In this document: positions 51,401 to 60,597 of the stretch, one piece after another
Layout: the number at the start of each line of letters is the position of its first letter
How positions within the stretch are numbered: position 1 is the first letter of the stretch
NCBI RefSeq assembly: GCF_000234665.1
Contig: NC_018324.1
Location: 2,674,944 to 2,738,943, forward strand
DNA length: 64,000 nucleotides
DNA from: Leishmania mexicana MHOM/GT/2001/U1103
Lineage: Eukaryota > Euglenozoa > Kinetoplastea > Trypanosomatida > Trypanosomatidae
Direction: 5' to 3'
Notes under the pieces: generated by a model
Told to the model about the DNA's origin: nothing
The model's database searches: none
What the model saw: the letters and a program-made list of their open reading frames with translations, nothing else
Program-made: the position numbers and the translations under genes

Positions 51401-54400
51401 GCATCGGCAACGCGTGCACCAGGGGGGATGGAAATTGCAGCAGGCGCAGTGTGTCGGCACGGCTGAAGAGTGTGCGCGATAGTGCAGACGAGTCGGCGGC
51501 GGCGAGCAGACGGAAATCCGTGGCACAGCTAGCCCGCGCTGCCATGGAAGCGAGCAGCGCCGCCTCGGCAAAGTTCACCGTCACGTCCTCGTAGCCGCCG
51601 TACTCGGCCAGCAGCTGCATCACCTGCTCGTACAGCAGGTCACTCCACGCCTCTCGGCTGGCTATGATCTCTGCCGCTGCCACCGCATTCAAACCACCAG
51701 CAGACGCCGGCGGCATCTCGAACAAACCGAGCACACGCGCGTCAGACAGCAGCGTGGTGCACACCTGGTACAGCTGCCGGATCAGGGTAGCGTACTTCAT
51801 GCCAGTGGCGTCTGGGCGAGTCACATACTTGCGCTGTGCCTGCCGCAGAAGCTCTTTCTCCTGCACGCGCAGCGTCAACAGGATCTCGCGCTGGGGGCTG
51901 TGGTGCCGGATTGCGAGCTGCTCGGCCCAGGCAAACGCACCATCGAGTCGGTCGAGAAGCTCTAGCTCCTCAGTGGCCACCACTCGCTTGCACTCCTGCC
52001 GATATATCGGATCCACTGGGGACTGCGGCAGCAGCAGACGGCACTTGAGGACCCAGAGAAACGTCACAGCAGAAAGCGTGTCCGCGCCGTCGCATCCATT
52101 GCTACGAAGTCGATGCAGAAGAGCAGCCATCAGCACCCTCTGCCTCTCAAGCACCAACGACGGCATCGGCGCAGCGGAGGCAACGACTGTTTCCGCCTGT
52201 CCAAAGACGGAGAGTCGGGTGAGGGCCGCGGCTGAGGTGCGCGATGGCGGCAGCGGGGTCGGCACGCAGGAAGCGAGGTCTGGGAAGCAGGCGCACAGCA
52301 CTCCCACCAACTCCCGCTGCGAGTTGGTCGCCCACTCCTCCAGCGGCGACGCAGCCGCCAAAGGACAGGTCTGCAGAAATGTGGCGAGGCCAGTCAGAGC
52401 TTGCAGACGTGGGTTGTCGGCGAGGCCGATGTCCCTAACAGGCACCTGCGCACCATAGCGCATACAATCTGCCGCAGCCACCGCCCACGCGCCGGCGAAG
52501 AGGTGACGCGTGCCGGCGACACCGTGACGACTGGCAAAGCGACTTAGCAGCAACGGTGTCAGCTTACCCAGGGCCTCCGTCGTGTCCGTTGGTTTATCGA
52601 GGGACAGCTGGTGCACACCGCGCCAGAGGGCCAGCTCGAGTTCAGTGAAAAGCGGCAAACGAGCTGTGTAGGTGTCAACGAATGCGGTCATCCGAGTCTG
52701 CAGGGCAGGGAGAAGGGGGTGCACGGTGTGCGCAGGATCCGCCAATGTCACGCTGGCGTACGTGGCCGCCGTGGCGCGAATGTACAAGAGCTGCTGAAGA
52801 CATGCAAAGCCCTCGCGGAACGCTGCGGACTCCCAGAGGCGATGAAGTAGCGCTCGTGGCTCTACCGCCGAGTTTGACTGGGCTGTTGGCCTCGCAGCGG
52901 ATGCCGCGTTCGCGGCCGTATTCCATGCCTGCAGCAGGCGTCGCTCCTCTGCCCTGGTAATGTGAGGAGTGGGCACATAGCGGTGCAGCGGGGCCTTGCC
53001 ACCCAGCAGCGGGAAGGGGAGGCCAAGGTGCTGCTGAAGCGAGTCCAGGAAGCTTGTGGCGGCATGAGCCAACGTCATGGCGTGGGGCATTGATGGATTC
53101 ATCTTCGAGGCAGCCTTGCACACCAGCGCTGTGTAGGTGACTAAGGGGATGTAGTTGTCGGTGTGCACACCGTACTCCTCGTTGGCGTGCTGCACCACGA
53201 GTCGCGCAAACGGCGCGGCGAGGCGAAGAAGCTGCTGAAACGTCGCGGGTGGCACAGGAGTTGCATTGTGGCTCGCGAATGCCGCCTGCAGCACGCCGCA
53301 CAGATGCACCAGGGCGTTGTTCACGAGGGTGGAGCTGGCCACCTGCATCTGCGACCCCCACAGCGCAGTGAGTGCATCGGTGTGAGGGCCAAGTAGAAGG
53401 ACAGCACGTGTGTAAAGCCCTGCAAGCATCTCTGGCGAGCAAAAGTCCGTCCTCACAACCGAGAGAACGCGCTGCGCGAGTTCAGCTGGGAGACGGTGGC
53501 TTATCCACAGCCGACGCGTCTCCGTGACGGCGTGGAGGGGGACGCTGTCGCTGCACTGCTCCAGGACGAACCACAGCACCAAGTCCTCCAGCCGGTGACG
53601 ATTGGCGAGCGTGCGCTTCTCATTCTGCTTCGCCGCTTCCGCGGCATCCTTTATGTCGTGCTCGGTGGCGCTGGCTGATTCCGAAAGAAGCCGCTGCAAC
53701 GCAAGAGCAGAACGGCCAACACGGCGGCACACAAGAGCCCTTGCTACCGGGTCGCTAGCGGTGGCGGCTTCCTCATCCTCGGTTGCAGCAGCCCTGTCGA
53801 ACATCTCGTCATCGCGGCCATCCAGCCGCAGCGCGCATAGCACCTCCATCGCCTCGTCAGCAAAAGCCGCAGTATCGTTCTCCTCCATGTCGCCGTCCAT
53901 TATTCGGCGTAGAAGCTCAAGTAGCTCCGGCTTGAAGCTGGCCCAGTGCCCAGTGCGGTTGTGGATGTATCGGTGCAGAATCAACCTCTCCAAGTCGGCG
54001 ATGAGGCTGCTAGGTCGCAGCAGGCAGCTAGTCCGCAGTAACGTGAATACACTTGGTGCACCGGCAGAGAGCGCGTCGCTGAGCAACGCAGTTCCGGTGC
54101 GTTGGGAGTCAGCATGAAAGCCCACAGAAACAAACGTCTGGTGGTATCGCAGCAGACGCCAAAGCAAGCGCACCGGAGGTGCGCTCAGCGACGCGACGAA
54201 GTTAGCCGCTTCGTCCGCGCTCTTGGCATCCTGCGACAATCTGTGCCGCTCCTGTGCCACGACGGATGCGTGGGCGCTGAGGGCAAAGCTCTCTGCAGAT
54301 GGAATCGCTACCGGTTTCACGTACAGCTCAACGGCGCGGTTGCGCATGGCACGTGAGATCTCGCCGTAGCGCGGGTTCAGCGTGGCGAAGAGGCGAAAGC

Positions 54401-57400
54401 GAGGGTGCGGCCGAATCACGCGCACCTCGTTGTTAACGATACCCTGTTCATTCACAAAGAGAACGCCATTTGGCTCCACGAGCGGGTTCAGTCGGTCCAG
54501 CACGCTTGCATTGCAGTAGTTCACGTTGTCCAAGACGAGCCAGTGCCCCTGCAGCATCGCCTCCAGCACAAGAGAGTCACGCCACTCGAACTCGCCTTGC
54601 TTGCCCTCCACCTGGTCGAATCCGCCCAGCAGGTCCACTGTATCACAGCTCGCGGTCATGGAGAAGGTCACTAGCTTTGCCCCGGCAAGGACGGCGGCTG
54701 TGCGCAGTGCGAAGGTCTTACCGGCGCCAGAGGGGCCGACCAGCAAGGCAAACTGATTCTGCTCAACGCACACCAGCAGCGACTTGACAAGGTGCGCCTG
54801 TGAAGGAAGGAGCAGCAAGGAGCTAAGTTGCTGTGCATCCGAGGCGCTGATGGCGGCTGTCTCGCGCTGCATGAGTCGTTGCTTGGCGAAGTACACGGCG
54901 TTGTCGTGGATGAGGAAGTCGGAGTCGCACCCGTGTCCCACGTCTCTCTCGACTTCTTCCTTGGAGAAGCACGACTCGAGCGCCAGGCGGCACCGCGCTG
55001 CATCCTCATCGGTGCGCATGCGCTGGAGAAAAAGCATGTCGGCAAACGACGTCGGTCGCTTACGGGCCTCGTACGACTGTAGAAGCTTCGCCCAGCGCAA
55101 CACATCGCGCAGGTTGAACTCCCACGGGCTTCCCCGCAAGCCGTACGATCGGCGCACCATTATGTCGTGCTGCAGTCGGTCCACAAAGTCCACCATGCGC
55201 CGCAGTGTCGTCTCTTCGATGTCAGGGCATACCGCCTGGGCAATCACAATCAGGTCGCTCACCTCGAACGCCTCGACGTGTACCTTGATGAATCGATTGA
55301 TGAAGCTGCAAGGCAAACCTTTGCGACCGCCACCCTCCAGCAGTGGGTTTTGGCATGCAAACACACGGAAGTCGATGTGCGCGTGAAACTCTTCGTTCAG
55401 CTCAGGGATAAAAACGGTGGAGCGGTGGTCGAGCAAGGCGTTCAGGCCCTCCAGCACTGACTGACTCGCTAAGTTCAGCTCGTCTAGAATTACCCACGAG
55501 CCCTCCTTCAGAGCTCGCAAAAGAACGCCATCCGACCATGCAAACTGCGGGCCCTTCACAGAACCTCGCCCACCGCACGGCTGCTGTCGCTCCAGTTCAT
55601 TCCCCGCCGTCGCGGCAGACACCTCTCCCTCTGCCGCAGCCTCCTCCTGCTCAGCGGCATCACTGGGACTCGGCAGGTACGTACCAAAGAGGTCCATGAT
55701 GTCCGTCTGCTCGCTCAAATTGATGCGCACCACCGACCGATTCAGCGCGCAGCCGAGAGCCTCCACGATGCTAGTTTTACCTACGCCCGGGCTACCTTCC
55801 AGGAGAACTGCCTTCTTCACGAGGCTCGCCCGCATCAGCTTGGACAAATTGCGCCGCGTTGCCGGGGCACCGAAGAAGAAGCGGCCCTGCATCGATGGCG
55901 GCAGATGCGGCTCCGCCATGCCCTCGCACACCTCCCAGAAGGGCTTCGCAAGCAGGGCCTTGTGGTCGATCGGCGCGTGCCCGGACTTCATCACCTCCTG
56001 CACCGCCTGCGACGTGCAGCTGCTCTTCAACACAGCGCACGACGCCTCCGACTGTCCAGTGCCGACACCGATGCCATCGAGAATGACAGCGTCGAGCCCC
56101 TGCAGAAAGGCGACCTCTGGTGGGCACCGGCCATGGGCAGCGTTCATGAAAGTCACCCAGCTGATGATGTCACGGATACTGATGTGCTGCTGTGAGCTGG
56201 ATGTGGTGGTCGACTGCGAGACACGGCAGAGCACCGCAGCCATGTGAGGGGCCCACACCGCCAGCTCCGCCTCCAGGCGGTGCGACAGAATCATGCTCAC
56301 TTCCGCTATGTCTGTAGTGGAGCGAACGTAGATCTCCGTGAAGCGGTTGCGGAGGGCGGGCGATAGCTCCTTCTTGCCAAAATCACCACCAGGATTCATA
56401 GTTGCCATGACGAGAAACCGTTCATGCGCCATGATGCAGTCGGCGCTGCTCTTCTCCGCCAGCGTAACGCTGCGCGAGGGCTCCAGCACGCTGTTCAGTC
56501 GCTCCAAAACGCTGTCCTCAGTGAGCGAAATCTCATCCAGCACAAACATGTCACCGTTGAGCATGCTCTGCACCAGTGGGCCGTTGCGCCACTCAAACAA
56601 CGCATGATCGCGCCGGTCCGGTGGCGAGGGTCGCAGACTGCCGAGAAAGTCCGATGCCTCTGTGTGCTGGTGGCAGTTCAGGATGTGGAGCGGAATGCCG
56701 AGCAGTGCCGCCCACAGCTGGCACACCGTGGTTTTGCTGCTCCCGGTTTCGCCAACAAGCAAGACGGGCTCTTTGTGCTCCAGGCAAATGCCTACAATGG
56801 TGAATAGGCGCTGCATGGACTCCGTCCAGACGATTTTAAACTCGTCAATAACGCCACTCTCAACCTGACTAAAGTAGTGCTGCACAAACGGCCAGTGCGA
56901 TGGGTGATAAATGGTCTTGTCGTCCAGCTCCGTCTTGGTCACCGACTCGATGACGTCTCGCACAACCTGGCGTTCGCTGGGCTTGCGGCACCGCTCTCCC
57001 AGAAGCAGAAAGCCGTGTTCCGCCAGCTGCTGATACGTTTCCGGCCGACGCTCCGCCCACCGAAACAAATCACGAGGTGTGATGAACCCATGACGGCCGG
57101 CAAAGATCTGCGAGCTCTGGCGGTGAATTTGCAGCGCTGTCATCACCTCCACCATTTTATCAGCAAAACTCTGCGGAAGTGAGTAGCGGCGGCACAAAAT
57201 AGTGCTGATCTCCGCTGTTGGGATCTCGTCCACTGTAATCTCCAGAAAGCGGTTTCGAAAGGCGCGGGAGAGCATCTTTCGGCCACTGTAAATGCCGGCA
57301 GGGTTCTGCGTCGCAAAGATGCGAAGCTGCGGATGCGGCTTTATGGTTTCTTGAGTGTCAGCAACAAACAGCTCGCAGTTGTCATCAAGAAGACGGTTAA

Positions 57401-59927
57401 GGGCTTCGAGCACGTCGGTCGGTGCAAGATTCAGCTCATCCAGCACCACCCAGTAGCCATGGCGAACAGCCTTCACGAGAATTCCGTCCACGTAGCGCAG
57501 TTTTCCAAGCTCATCTGTGACATAGTGGCCCAGATACTCCTGAACCTCGGTGCTGTCGTGGTTGTTGATACGCACAAACTTATTGCCAGTGAGCTCGGCC
57601 AGATATTTCACCATGGAACTCTTGCCAGAGGACGTGGGGCCCTCGAGCAGCACCGGACGATTCGCAAACACTGCGCGGCTGAGATTCTTCAGGTGGCCTT
57701 TGACGCTGTTGGTGAGGATGAACGCCTCGTCGCAGTACGGAGCCTCGGTGCCAGCAGGAATCCATATGTGCTCGTACGCGATAAACGACCCTTCCTTCGA
57801 GGCGGCCGGGAGGGTGGGGGAGTTGGGGCGCTTGCCGCGGAAGATATTCTTGACAATGAGCTGCTCCACAACCGCGTGGAACTGACGCTGAAGAGGAGTC
57901 GCAAACCCAAGAAGTAGGCCGTCGAACAAGGCGACCGCAAAGCCGTAGAGTGGGGTGGCGCGGCGCACGTAAGAGAGGGCGCGTGTGAGAGTGCGCAGAC
58001 TAAACGACGGCGCTTTCGACTCACCGTCCAACGTGCAGAGTTTCGTTTTCGCATTGCTCACACAGTCGAGGAAAAAGTCCGTAATTTCGTCCACCTTTGC
58101 GTCTGCCGTGAGGAAGCCTATGTACGCCCTCACCACAATGCTAATGTCGTTGCGGTTAAATGGTTCGCTCACGTAGTACTCGACAAACCGCGAACGCAGA
58201 GACGGGGGCAAGTCTTTCTTGCCGACATCAGTCGGGGGATTCATGTTCGCGAAAACGTGGAAGTTCTTGTGGCGCATGATCGGCTCTGAAGAGTCCTTGT
58301 CCGTGAGAAAAAGGCGGTCGCTATCCCCAAGCACAGAGGAGACGCGCTCCAGCACCTCAGTGCTGGCCAGATTGAGCTCATCCAGCAGAATCCAGTGACC
58401 CTCGCGCCACGCCTTGACAAGGGAACCTTCCTCGAAGTAAAATGCGAAGTTGGTCCTCGTCTTTTCCACAGTGTCCAGCAGCTCGTTGGCCTTCTGCTCC
58501 AGATCCTCCCACTGCTGCTGCACCGCCGAATCGTACTCCACCTTTGCGCTCTTTGCCCTAAAGGAGCCGCAACCCTTGATGATCTGGGTCAGCGCACGTC
58601 CCCACTTTCGGCCATTGACGAACTGCTGAAGAATATTGAGAAACTGTGCGTTTTTCTCAGCATTGAAGCAGGCCGCAAACAGCTCCGTAAATCCGTTATG
58701 CAAGTCCCGCACTGTCACACCGACATCCAACGGTTTCCATCCGCCCATGAAATCCGACGAGTCCGTCTGCTGATTGAGGTTGTGTACGATTAGCGACTGA
58801 CCCAGCTGATCCGCCAGATACTGCACAATAAACGTCTTCCCCACGCCTGTTTCGCCAGTCAGAAGCACGTGCTCGTGCGATTCTACGGCCGCCGCAAGCC
58901 TCTCCAAGAGGGACATAGCCTGCGTGGTTGGCGCAAATGCAATGCGGCTGTCGCGCAAGAGCCCAGAGACAGTGGAGATGAGCGGAATGCACACCCTTCC
59001 CACTGAGTACATGTCTGTGACCAGTGATTCCTGTGGCCTGCACTCCAGAACAAGAGGTTCAGCAACATTGATCGGTACCCCGCAAGCTTCTGAGATCATC
59101 TTCAGCACTCCAGCACGCTCATTTCCTGGAGGATACTTTGCTACAAGGCAGTCGAACGCCTCCTTCACCATTGTCTCGCGCGTGCGGGACGAGATAAATG
59201 CCGGTGTGGTTTTGCTATTAGCATTATCAATACAAGGCGTGTTTGGCAGCCGCTTACTTACTCGTTTACTCCACCTTAGCAGATTCTGAAGCCCCACGAG
59301 TCTTGCGCCAGATGTTGGGGAAGCCAGTGTCGCCAGGCTTTGAATGATGGACAACGGAACGTTATTGTATGTATGGTTGACAATGGTGCACATTTCTTCC
59401 GCTGTCAGGTTTTCCATGATCACGGTGCCCCAAAGCTCAGCATACGGTATGGAGTTCGATTTGCGTGTGAGCACGGCTGCACCGGAGGAGTACAGCTGTT
59501 GAGTTGCAATCAGCCTGAATCCGCTGTGTGCGCGCAGAAACTTGTTCTTGTCCGAGATAAAGAGGGTCGAGCTCTCGAGAAGGGAAAGGAGCACGGCAAA
59601 GACATCGAACGAGGCGAGGTCGATATCCTCCATGAGAACCCAATAGCCCTTCTGCACAGCGACCGTCAGCGGCCCCGGAACCCACTGGAAGGCTCCAGGC
59701 GTTTGAGTCGCGCTAAACTTGCCGAGAAGGTCCTTGCTGTCGAACGTGTCGTCTACGTTTACTTGGATCATCGTTTCCTTTGCCGCGTACTTCTCCGCCA
59801 AATGAAGCACAGACGCGCTCTTTCCACATCCGATCTCTCCTTGAATGAGGACTGCATTGCTGGTCTCCAGCGCCAGCTGGATGCTCTCCAGATTCCGCGC
59901 CACCGTTGGCGTGAGGATCATTGCCAT
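45459..59927 (-). CDS. MDN1: Midasin (Rea1/MDN1), dynein-like AAA+ ATPase of 60S ribosome maturation
   Basis: A 4822-aa protein, the largest gene here. ATG at 59927 is preferred over the ATG at 60020 because a polypyrimidine-AG signal falls between them. Six AAA modules are seen, with P-loop lysines at K36 (GEIGCGKS), K364 (GETGVGKT), K769 (GPTSSGKS), K1065 (GETGSSKT), K1384 (GSPGVGKT) and K1737 (GPSGAGKT). Walker B-type LDE(L/I) motifs recur, e.g. LLDELNLAS. A helical linker of about 2000 residues follows, then an Asp/Glu-rich tail (about 3945-4485), then a MIDAS domain with DDSLS from D4568. Midasin strips assembly factors (Rsa4, Ytm1 in yeast) from pre-60S particles in the nucleus by pulling with its MIDAS domain. 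AAA4 has Ser where the P-loop Gly before Lys is expected. It is the first gene of the leftward cluster. Confidence 0.97.
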   Translation of the reverse strand: MAMILTPTVARNLESIQLALETSNAVLIQGEIGCGKSASVLHLAEKYAAKETMIQVNVDDTFDSKDLLGKFSATQTPGAFQWVPGPLTVAVQKGYWVLMEDIDLASFDVFAVLLSLLESSTLFISDKNKFLRAHSGFRLIATQQLYSSGAAVLTRKSNSIPYAELWGTVIMENLTAEEMCTIVNHTYNNVPLSIIQSLATLASPTSGARLVGLQNLLRWSKRVSKRLPNTPCIDNANSKTTPAFISSRTRETMVKEAFDCLVAKYPPGNERAGVLKMISEACGVPINVAEPLVLECRPQESLVTDMYSVGRVCIPLISTVSGLLRDSRIAFAPTTQAMSLLERLAAAVESHEHVLLTGETGVGKTFIVQYLADQLGQSLIVHNLNQQTDSSDFMGGWKPLDVGVTVRDLHNGFTELFAACFNAEKNAQFLNILQQFVNGRKWGRALTQIIKGCGSFRAKSAKVEYDSAVQQQWEDLEQKANELLDTVEKTRTNFAFYFEEGSLVKAWREGHWILLDELNLASTEVLERVSSVLGDSDRLFLTDKDSSEPIMRHKNFHVFANMNPPTDVGKKDLPPSLRSRFVEYYVSEPFNRNDISIVVRAYIGFLTADAKVDEITDFFLDCVSNAKTKLCTLDGESKAPSFSLRTLTRALSYVRRATPLYGFAVALFDGLLLGFATPLQRQFHAVVEQLIVKNIFRGKRPNSPTLPAASKEGSFIAYEHIWIPAGTEAPYCDEAFILTNSVKGHLKNLSRAVFANRPVLLEGPTSSGKSSMVKYLAELTGNKFVRINNHDSTEVQEYLGHYVTDELGKLRYVDGILVKAVRHGYWVVLDELNLAPTDVLEALNRLLDDNCELFVADTQETIKPHPQLRIFATQNPAGIYSGRKMLSRAFRNRFLEITVDEIPTAEISTILCRRYSLPQSFADKMVEVMTALQIHRQSSQIFAGRHGFITPRDLFRWAERRPETYQQLAEHGFLLLGERCRKPSERQVVRDVIESVTKTELDDKTIYHPSHWPFVQHYFSQVESGVIDEFKIVWTESMQRLFTIVGICLEHKEPVLLVGETGSSKTTVCQLWAALLGIPLHILNCHQHTEASDFLGSLRPSPPDRRDHALFEWRNGPLVQSMLNGDMFVLDEISLTEDSVLERLNSVLEPSRSVTLAEKSSADCIMAHERFLVMATMNPGGDFGKKELSPALRNRFTEIYVRSTTDIAEVSMILSHRLEAELAVWAPHMAAVLCRVSQSTTTSSSQQHISIRDIISWVTFMNAAHGRCPPEVAFLQGLDAVILDGIGVGTGQSEASCAVLKSSCTSQAVQEVMKSGHAPIDHKALLAKPFWEVCEGMAEPHLPPSMQGRFFFGAPATRRNLSKLMRASLVKKAVLLEGSPGVGKTSIVEALGCALNRSVVRINLSEQTDIMDLFGTYLPSPSDAAEQEEAAAEGEVSAATAGNELERQQPCGGRGSVKGPQFAWSDGVLLRALKEGSWVILDELNLASQSVLEGLNALLDHRSTVFIPELNEEFHAHIDFRVFACQNPLLEGGGRKGLPCSFINRFIKVHVEAFEVSDLIVIAQAVCPDIEETTLRRMVDFVDRLQHDIMVRRSYGLRGSPWEFNLRDVLRWAKLLQSYEARKRPTSFADMLFLQRMRTDEDAARCRLALESCFSKEEVERDVGHGCDSDFLIHDNAVYFAKQRLMQRETAAISASDAQQLSSLLLLPSQAHLVKSLLVCVEQNQFALLVGPSGAGKTFALRTAAVLAGAKLVTFSMTASCDTVDLLGGFDQVEGKQGEFEWRDSLVLEAMLQGHWLVLDNVNYCNASVLDRLNPLVEPNGVLFVNEQGIVNNEVRVIRPHPRFRLFATLNPRYGEISRAMRNRAVELYVKPVAIPSAESFALSAHASVVAQERHRLSQDAKSADEAANFVASLSAPPVRLLWRLLRYHQTFVSVGFHADSQRTGTALLSDALSAGAPSVFTLLRTSCLLRPSSLIADLERLILHRYIHNRTGHWASFKPELLELLRRIMDGDMEENDTAAFADEAMEVLCALRLDGRDDEMFDRAAATEDEEAATASDPVARALVCRRVGRSALALQRLLSESASATEHDIKDAAEAAKQNEKRTLANRHRLEDLVLWFVLEQCSDSVPLHAVTETRRLWISHRLPAELAQRVLSVVRTDFCSPEMLAGLYTRAVLLLGPHTDALTALWGSQMQVASSTLVNNALVHLCGVLQAAFASHNATPVPPATFQQLLRLAAPFARLVVQHANEEYGVHTDNYIPLVTYTALVCKAASKMNPSMPHAMTLAHAATSFLDSLQQHLGLPFPLLGGKAPLHRYVPTPHITRAEERRLLQAWNTAANAASAARPTAQSNSAVEPRALLHRLWESAAFREGFACLQQLLYIRATAATYASVTLADPAHTVHPLLPALQTRMTAFVDTYTARLPLFTELELALWRGVHQLSLDKPTDTTEALGKLTPLLLSRFASRHGVAGTRHLFAGAWAVAAADCMRYGAQVPVRDIGLADNPRLQALTGLATFLQTCPLAAASPLEEWATNSQRELVGVLCACFPDLASCVPTPLPPSRTSAAALTRLSVFGQAETVVASAAPMPSLVLERQRVLMAALLHRLRSNGCDGADTLSAVTFLWVLKCRLLLPQSPVDPIYRQECKRVVATEELELLDRLDGAFAWAEQLAIRHHSPQREILLTLRVQEKELLRQAQRKYVTRPDATGMKYATLIRQLYQVCTTLLSDARVLGLFEMPPASAGGLNAVAAAEIIASREAWSDLLYEQVMQLLAEYGGYEDVTVNFAEAALLASMAARASCATDFRLLAAADSSALSRTLFSRADTLRLLQFPSPLVHALPMPPLQHTASLLHHRVVYLDSCLSLLSGTAPQGTSRDFVEDVFAQYRTLFHQIEEWEAQERQANQLAVMYKEKATVIEGDDEKLIRKLKELFPSYEAEFRIDTLEDDSADPSDRKKTEEELEGRRAKFARILFKERNGFYLRHLVEVHRTFYWRLISCRMVEAATASSACSATSPQSAALLAAFEKRFDALAAELHTFPASSGSTSGVAGMEEQLLLNGFAARVSLLREEMRGTAVSLEERRVAAFNIFLDTDVYELSRFSAPLQTLLDAVQRLAERYPDTPSLQRCLRIGHKIAALPAMSTPLMKVMAGCEVLLRECYEWERNASHEVSLMRHMTELSSFVLRWRRLELHCWAHVFQAKRAELELQAAQQWFTLYDLLLGEAVTCESDGEDHDTVAVWDAETPLLRRCRAAFQRASKFMWDAIFGDFSVRLRILQGFGFQLLAAGSAQAPLANTVLHVCDFFAQFEPLVQQQRDKAVQPIEEDIAEFAKIMRWEDANYYAVRATAEKSHMKMARVLGALEEVLRTPVLAVITAEEQRCEDDASLGFALPLKVDSKKVKQARKPAEAAGKGAKQSIKRQRNGKAVSAAADNPPLQTVATAEDPALQLLSRNVYLNQVHTFLRDAAHEVIENVTALQKPKTPNQMKVRALKTLFGRLSEAGVPHTHENQVGDWGVLFFTTEALLGCRETHHDQTAAVARVGAAAAEQYRFARWVQRLREVERKPHHDLSGAQAKRGTGIAESLFANAVHAATVLCELFHLYEQLRVLEVAVQHSALASDGDTDAGVVSHAVPRVFLDDAVEVACLVQSVCSGLGWMVQQPHMVAKTTAEAHGLVHELAGVSNELWSLCTSQEPLRRSAASTVPPGISKHYFDVLHRVLGVVCRIPACDVADIAAAAKPLVDAVTDILARHEQPSVQIHERLAEEAKRRRTEQLPKPWAQRLRHAIEEVSDALVPCGEGASVVLEDDGRMPSAAATADAEAKASGHSDSESDADAPKCESAVYARYTIHGAAVHEALQRLVPVLEDLLASPASSEGATAATVVTSSALPSVCTLAAREREELLPRLSVCRREVQRARDAWCSVLEAQCSFGVVVARLFTVLLKKGFCKTEDEEPEDGEGDGEGGQQQNGTGMDDGQGEKDVTDQIDNEDQLMNMKDKEEQQGDEQRQDEEEEGEEDTAADVETDFNGQKEHRSESDGEGDEEGEESDKEMGDVDDGTEQERKKTKKDAGDADDMNEDAGDAAEEVPEDDLAEGDEHREDNEETGGFDDKADEVRDADEDRSCEHDMVGDDDKSEMDEDGGSGGDSVEHSDTDGEEHEESARDDKLPSDADEEPEESDVASEDRVDSDAATDAERSEFGEEEVEQQDNSENAGDASDIEDASDGADENVYDGGQQDDREGDEATENQDKDRKDTSAKVRKEQAANEEEQPGTEQEQDDAGQNWKQQQEQNEQAQRRDNAEQTRSQHNPYRAVKEALQRHQRQMQQLNLNQHVEVTDEKDEPKAEKPPKTDQADDPEDVEEFDFDEDGDREGIAAAEQTEAKPTETDAYEGEESHSDASSDEDGVGEDVDESADAPQDTRRKRRQNKDELTELEEREAAEATSRKKRSKEKVRTTAGDEDASASEDQEDDDSTKKDDQDAAAEANAKLERGRQLWLEQETAVQGLSQQLCEQLRLILTPTLADKLQGDYKTGKRLNMKRIIPYIASQFKKDRIWLRRTKPSRRTYQILVALDDSLSMQCNNAGVLSCRAVALIAKALQQLEVGEFGVACFGKETHVVHPLEEPFLADSGPRLFSEITFEQKSTNMKLFLETTLGYLDDARDRMRGQTRSTTQQLQQIMFIIGDGQITENRDDLRQLMVRAEENHQMVVFVLLDIKAAEVDTATPSAGPSAAPAAAAPLRAKALQGLSTAERLRRLKADREARLQRVQSSSILDMQVVEFRAGRVVRRPYMEDFPFPYYLIIRDIQTLPEIIADAMRQWFELLNVCA

Positions 59928-59943
59928 TTCCACCGCGAAAACT

Positions 59944-59980
59944 CTGTGAATGAAACCCAGTGGCAAAAAAAGTTGGGAAA
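59944..59980 (-). promoter_or_regulatory. Predicted spliced-leader acceptor for midasin
   Basis: On the minus strand a T7-containing pyrimidine tract (core 59965-59971) is followed, without an intervening AG, by CACAG, with the AG at 59945-59944. Trans-splicing here leaves a 16-nt leader before the ATG at 59927 and excludes the upstream in-frame ATG at 60020. Position is inferred from consensus only. Confidence 0.6.
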
Positions 59981-60129
59981 CGTGATTTAGGGAGAAGTAA
60001 GAGCACTGCAACCGATGCATTCATGAAGTAAAATAGGTTCGGCAAGACGCAGAAGAGAGAATCATGAGAGGCAGCGGCACCACCAGGCACGTCGACGAGA
60101 GGACTGGTTTCCTTCTTGCTCCTGAACTT

Positions 60130-60597
60130 TGCAACGCTGCTCCACTAAGAGCTGAGAAGGCGATAAGCAACTCCCCAGCTGCAGCACTTGGAACTCATTT
60201 TGCGAGACAGCGATCATAACGATGCCCTGGATCGGTCAAAAAATGAGTTTCTAGCGCAAGAAAGAGTAACCCTTTATTGTGTTTCATTGGCTAGGCGCCT
60301 GGTGCACTATTGGTGCAATAACAAGTCAAACGGGAGGCAGGCGACGCCACCCTCGTCCAGTGACTCAAAAACACCTACCAATGCTTCTTTGGATGGGACC
60401 TCTATTGGCCGGGCGAAACAGCTTTCTGCAAACCAGAAGGCATCACCTTTGTATGCATTATGGGTTGCCAGAAAGGGTACAAAATTGATTGCAGCATGCG
60501 CAGAAAACGCATCACATCCGCTGTTGTGAAAGAACAGCCTTTTTACAGCGGCACAATGGGAACAACCATCAACTGCTCTGGCGCACACTGCGAGCAA
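60130..60597 (-). pseudogene. Frameshifted prephenate dehydratase-like fragment in the strand-switch region
   Basis: Three minus-strand pieces in different frames follow the order of a prephenate dehydratase domain. Piece 1 (to about 60307) has NAYKGDAFWFAESCF where the G-x-[YF]-S...AA start of the domain lies, then IEVPSKEALVGVFESLDEGG and ACLPFD at the place of V-P-I-E. Piece 2 (60195-60314) has TNSAPGA at the place of E-N-S-x-x-G and HRYDRCLA at the place of the H-x-L-L-A strand. Piece 3 (about 60130-60199) has LSPSQLLVEQRC at the place of S-H-P-Q-A-L-x-Q-C. Each match is weak alone; the shared order and spacing are the argument. Stops and frameshifts make it non-functional. No catalytic T-R-F segment was found. 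Confidence 0.4.
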
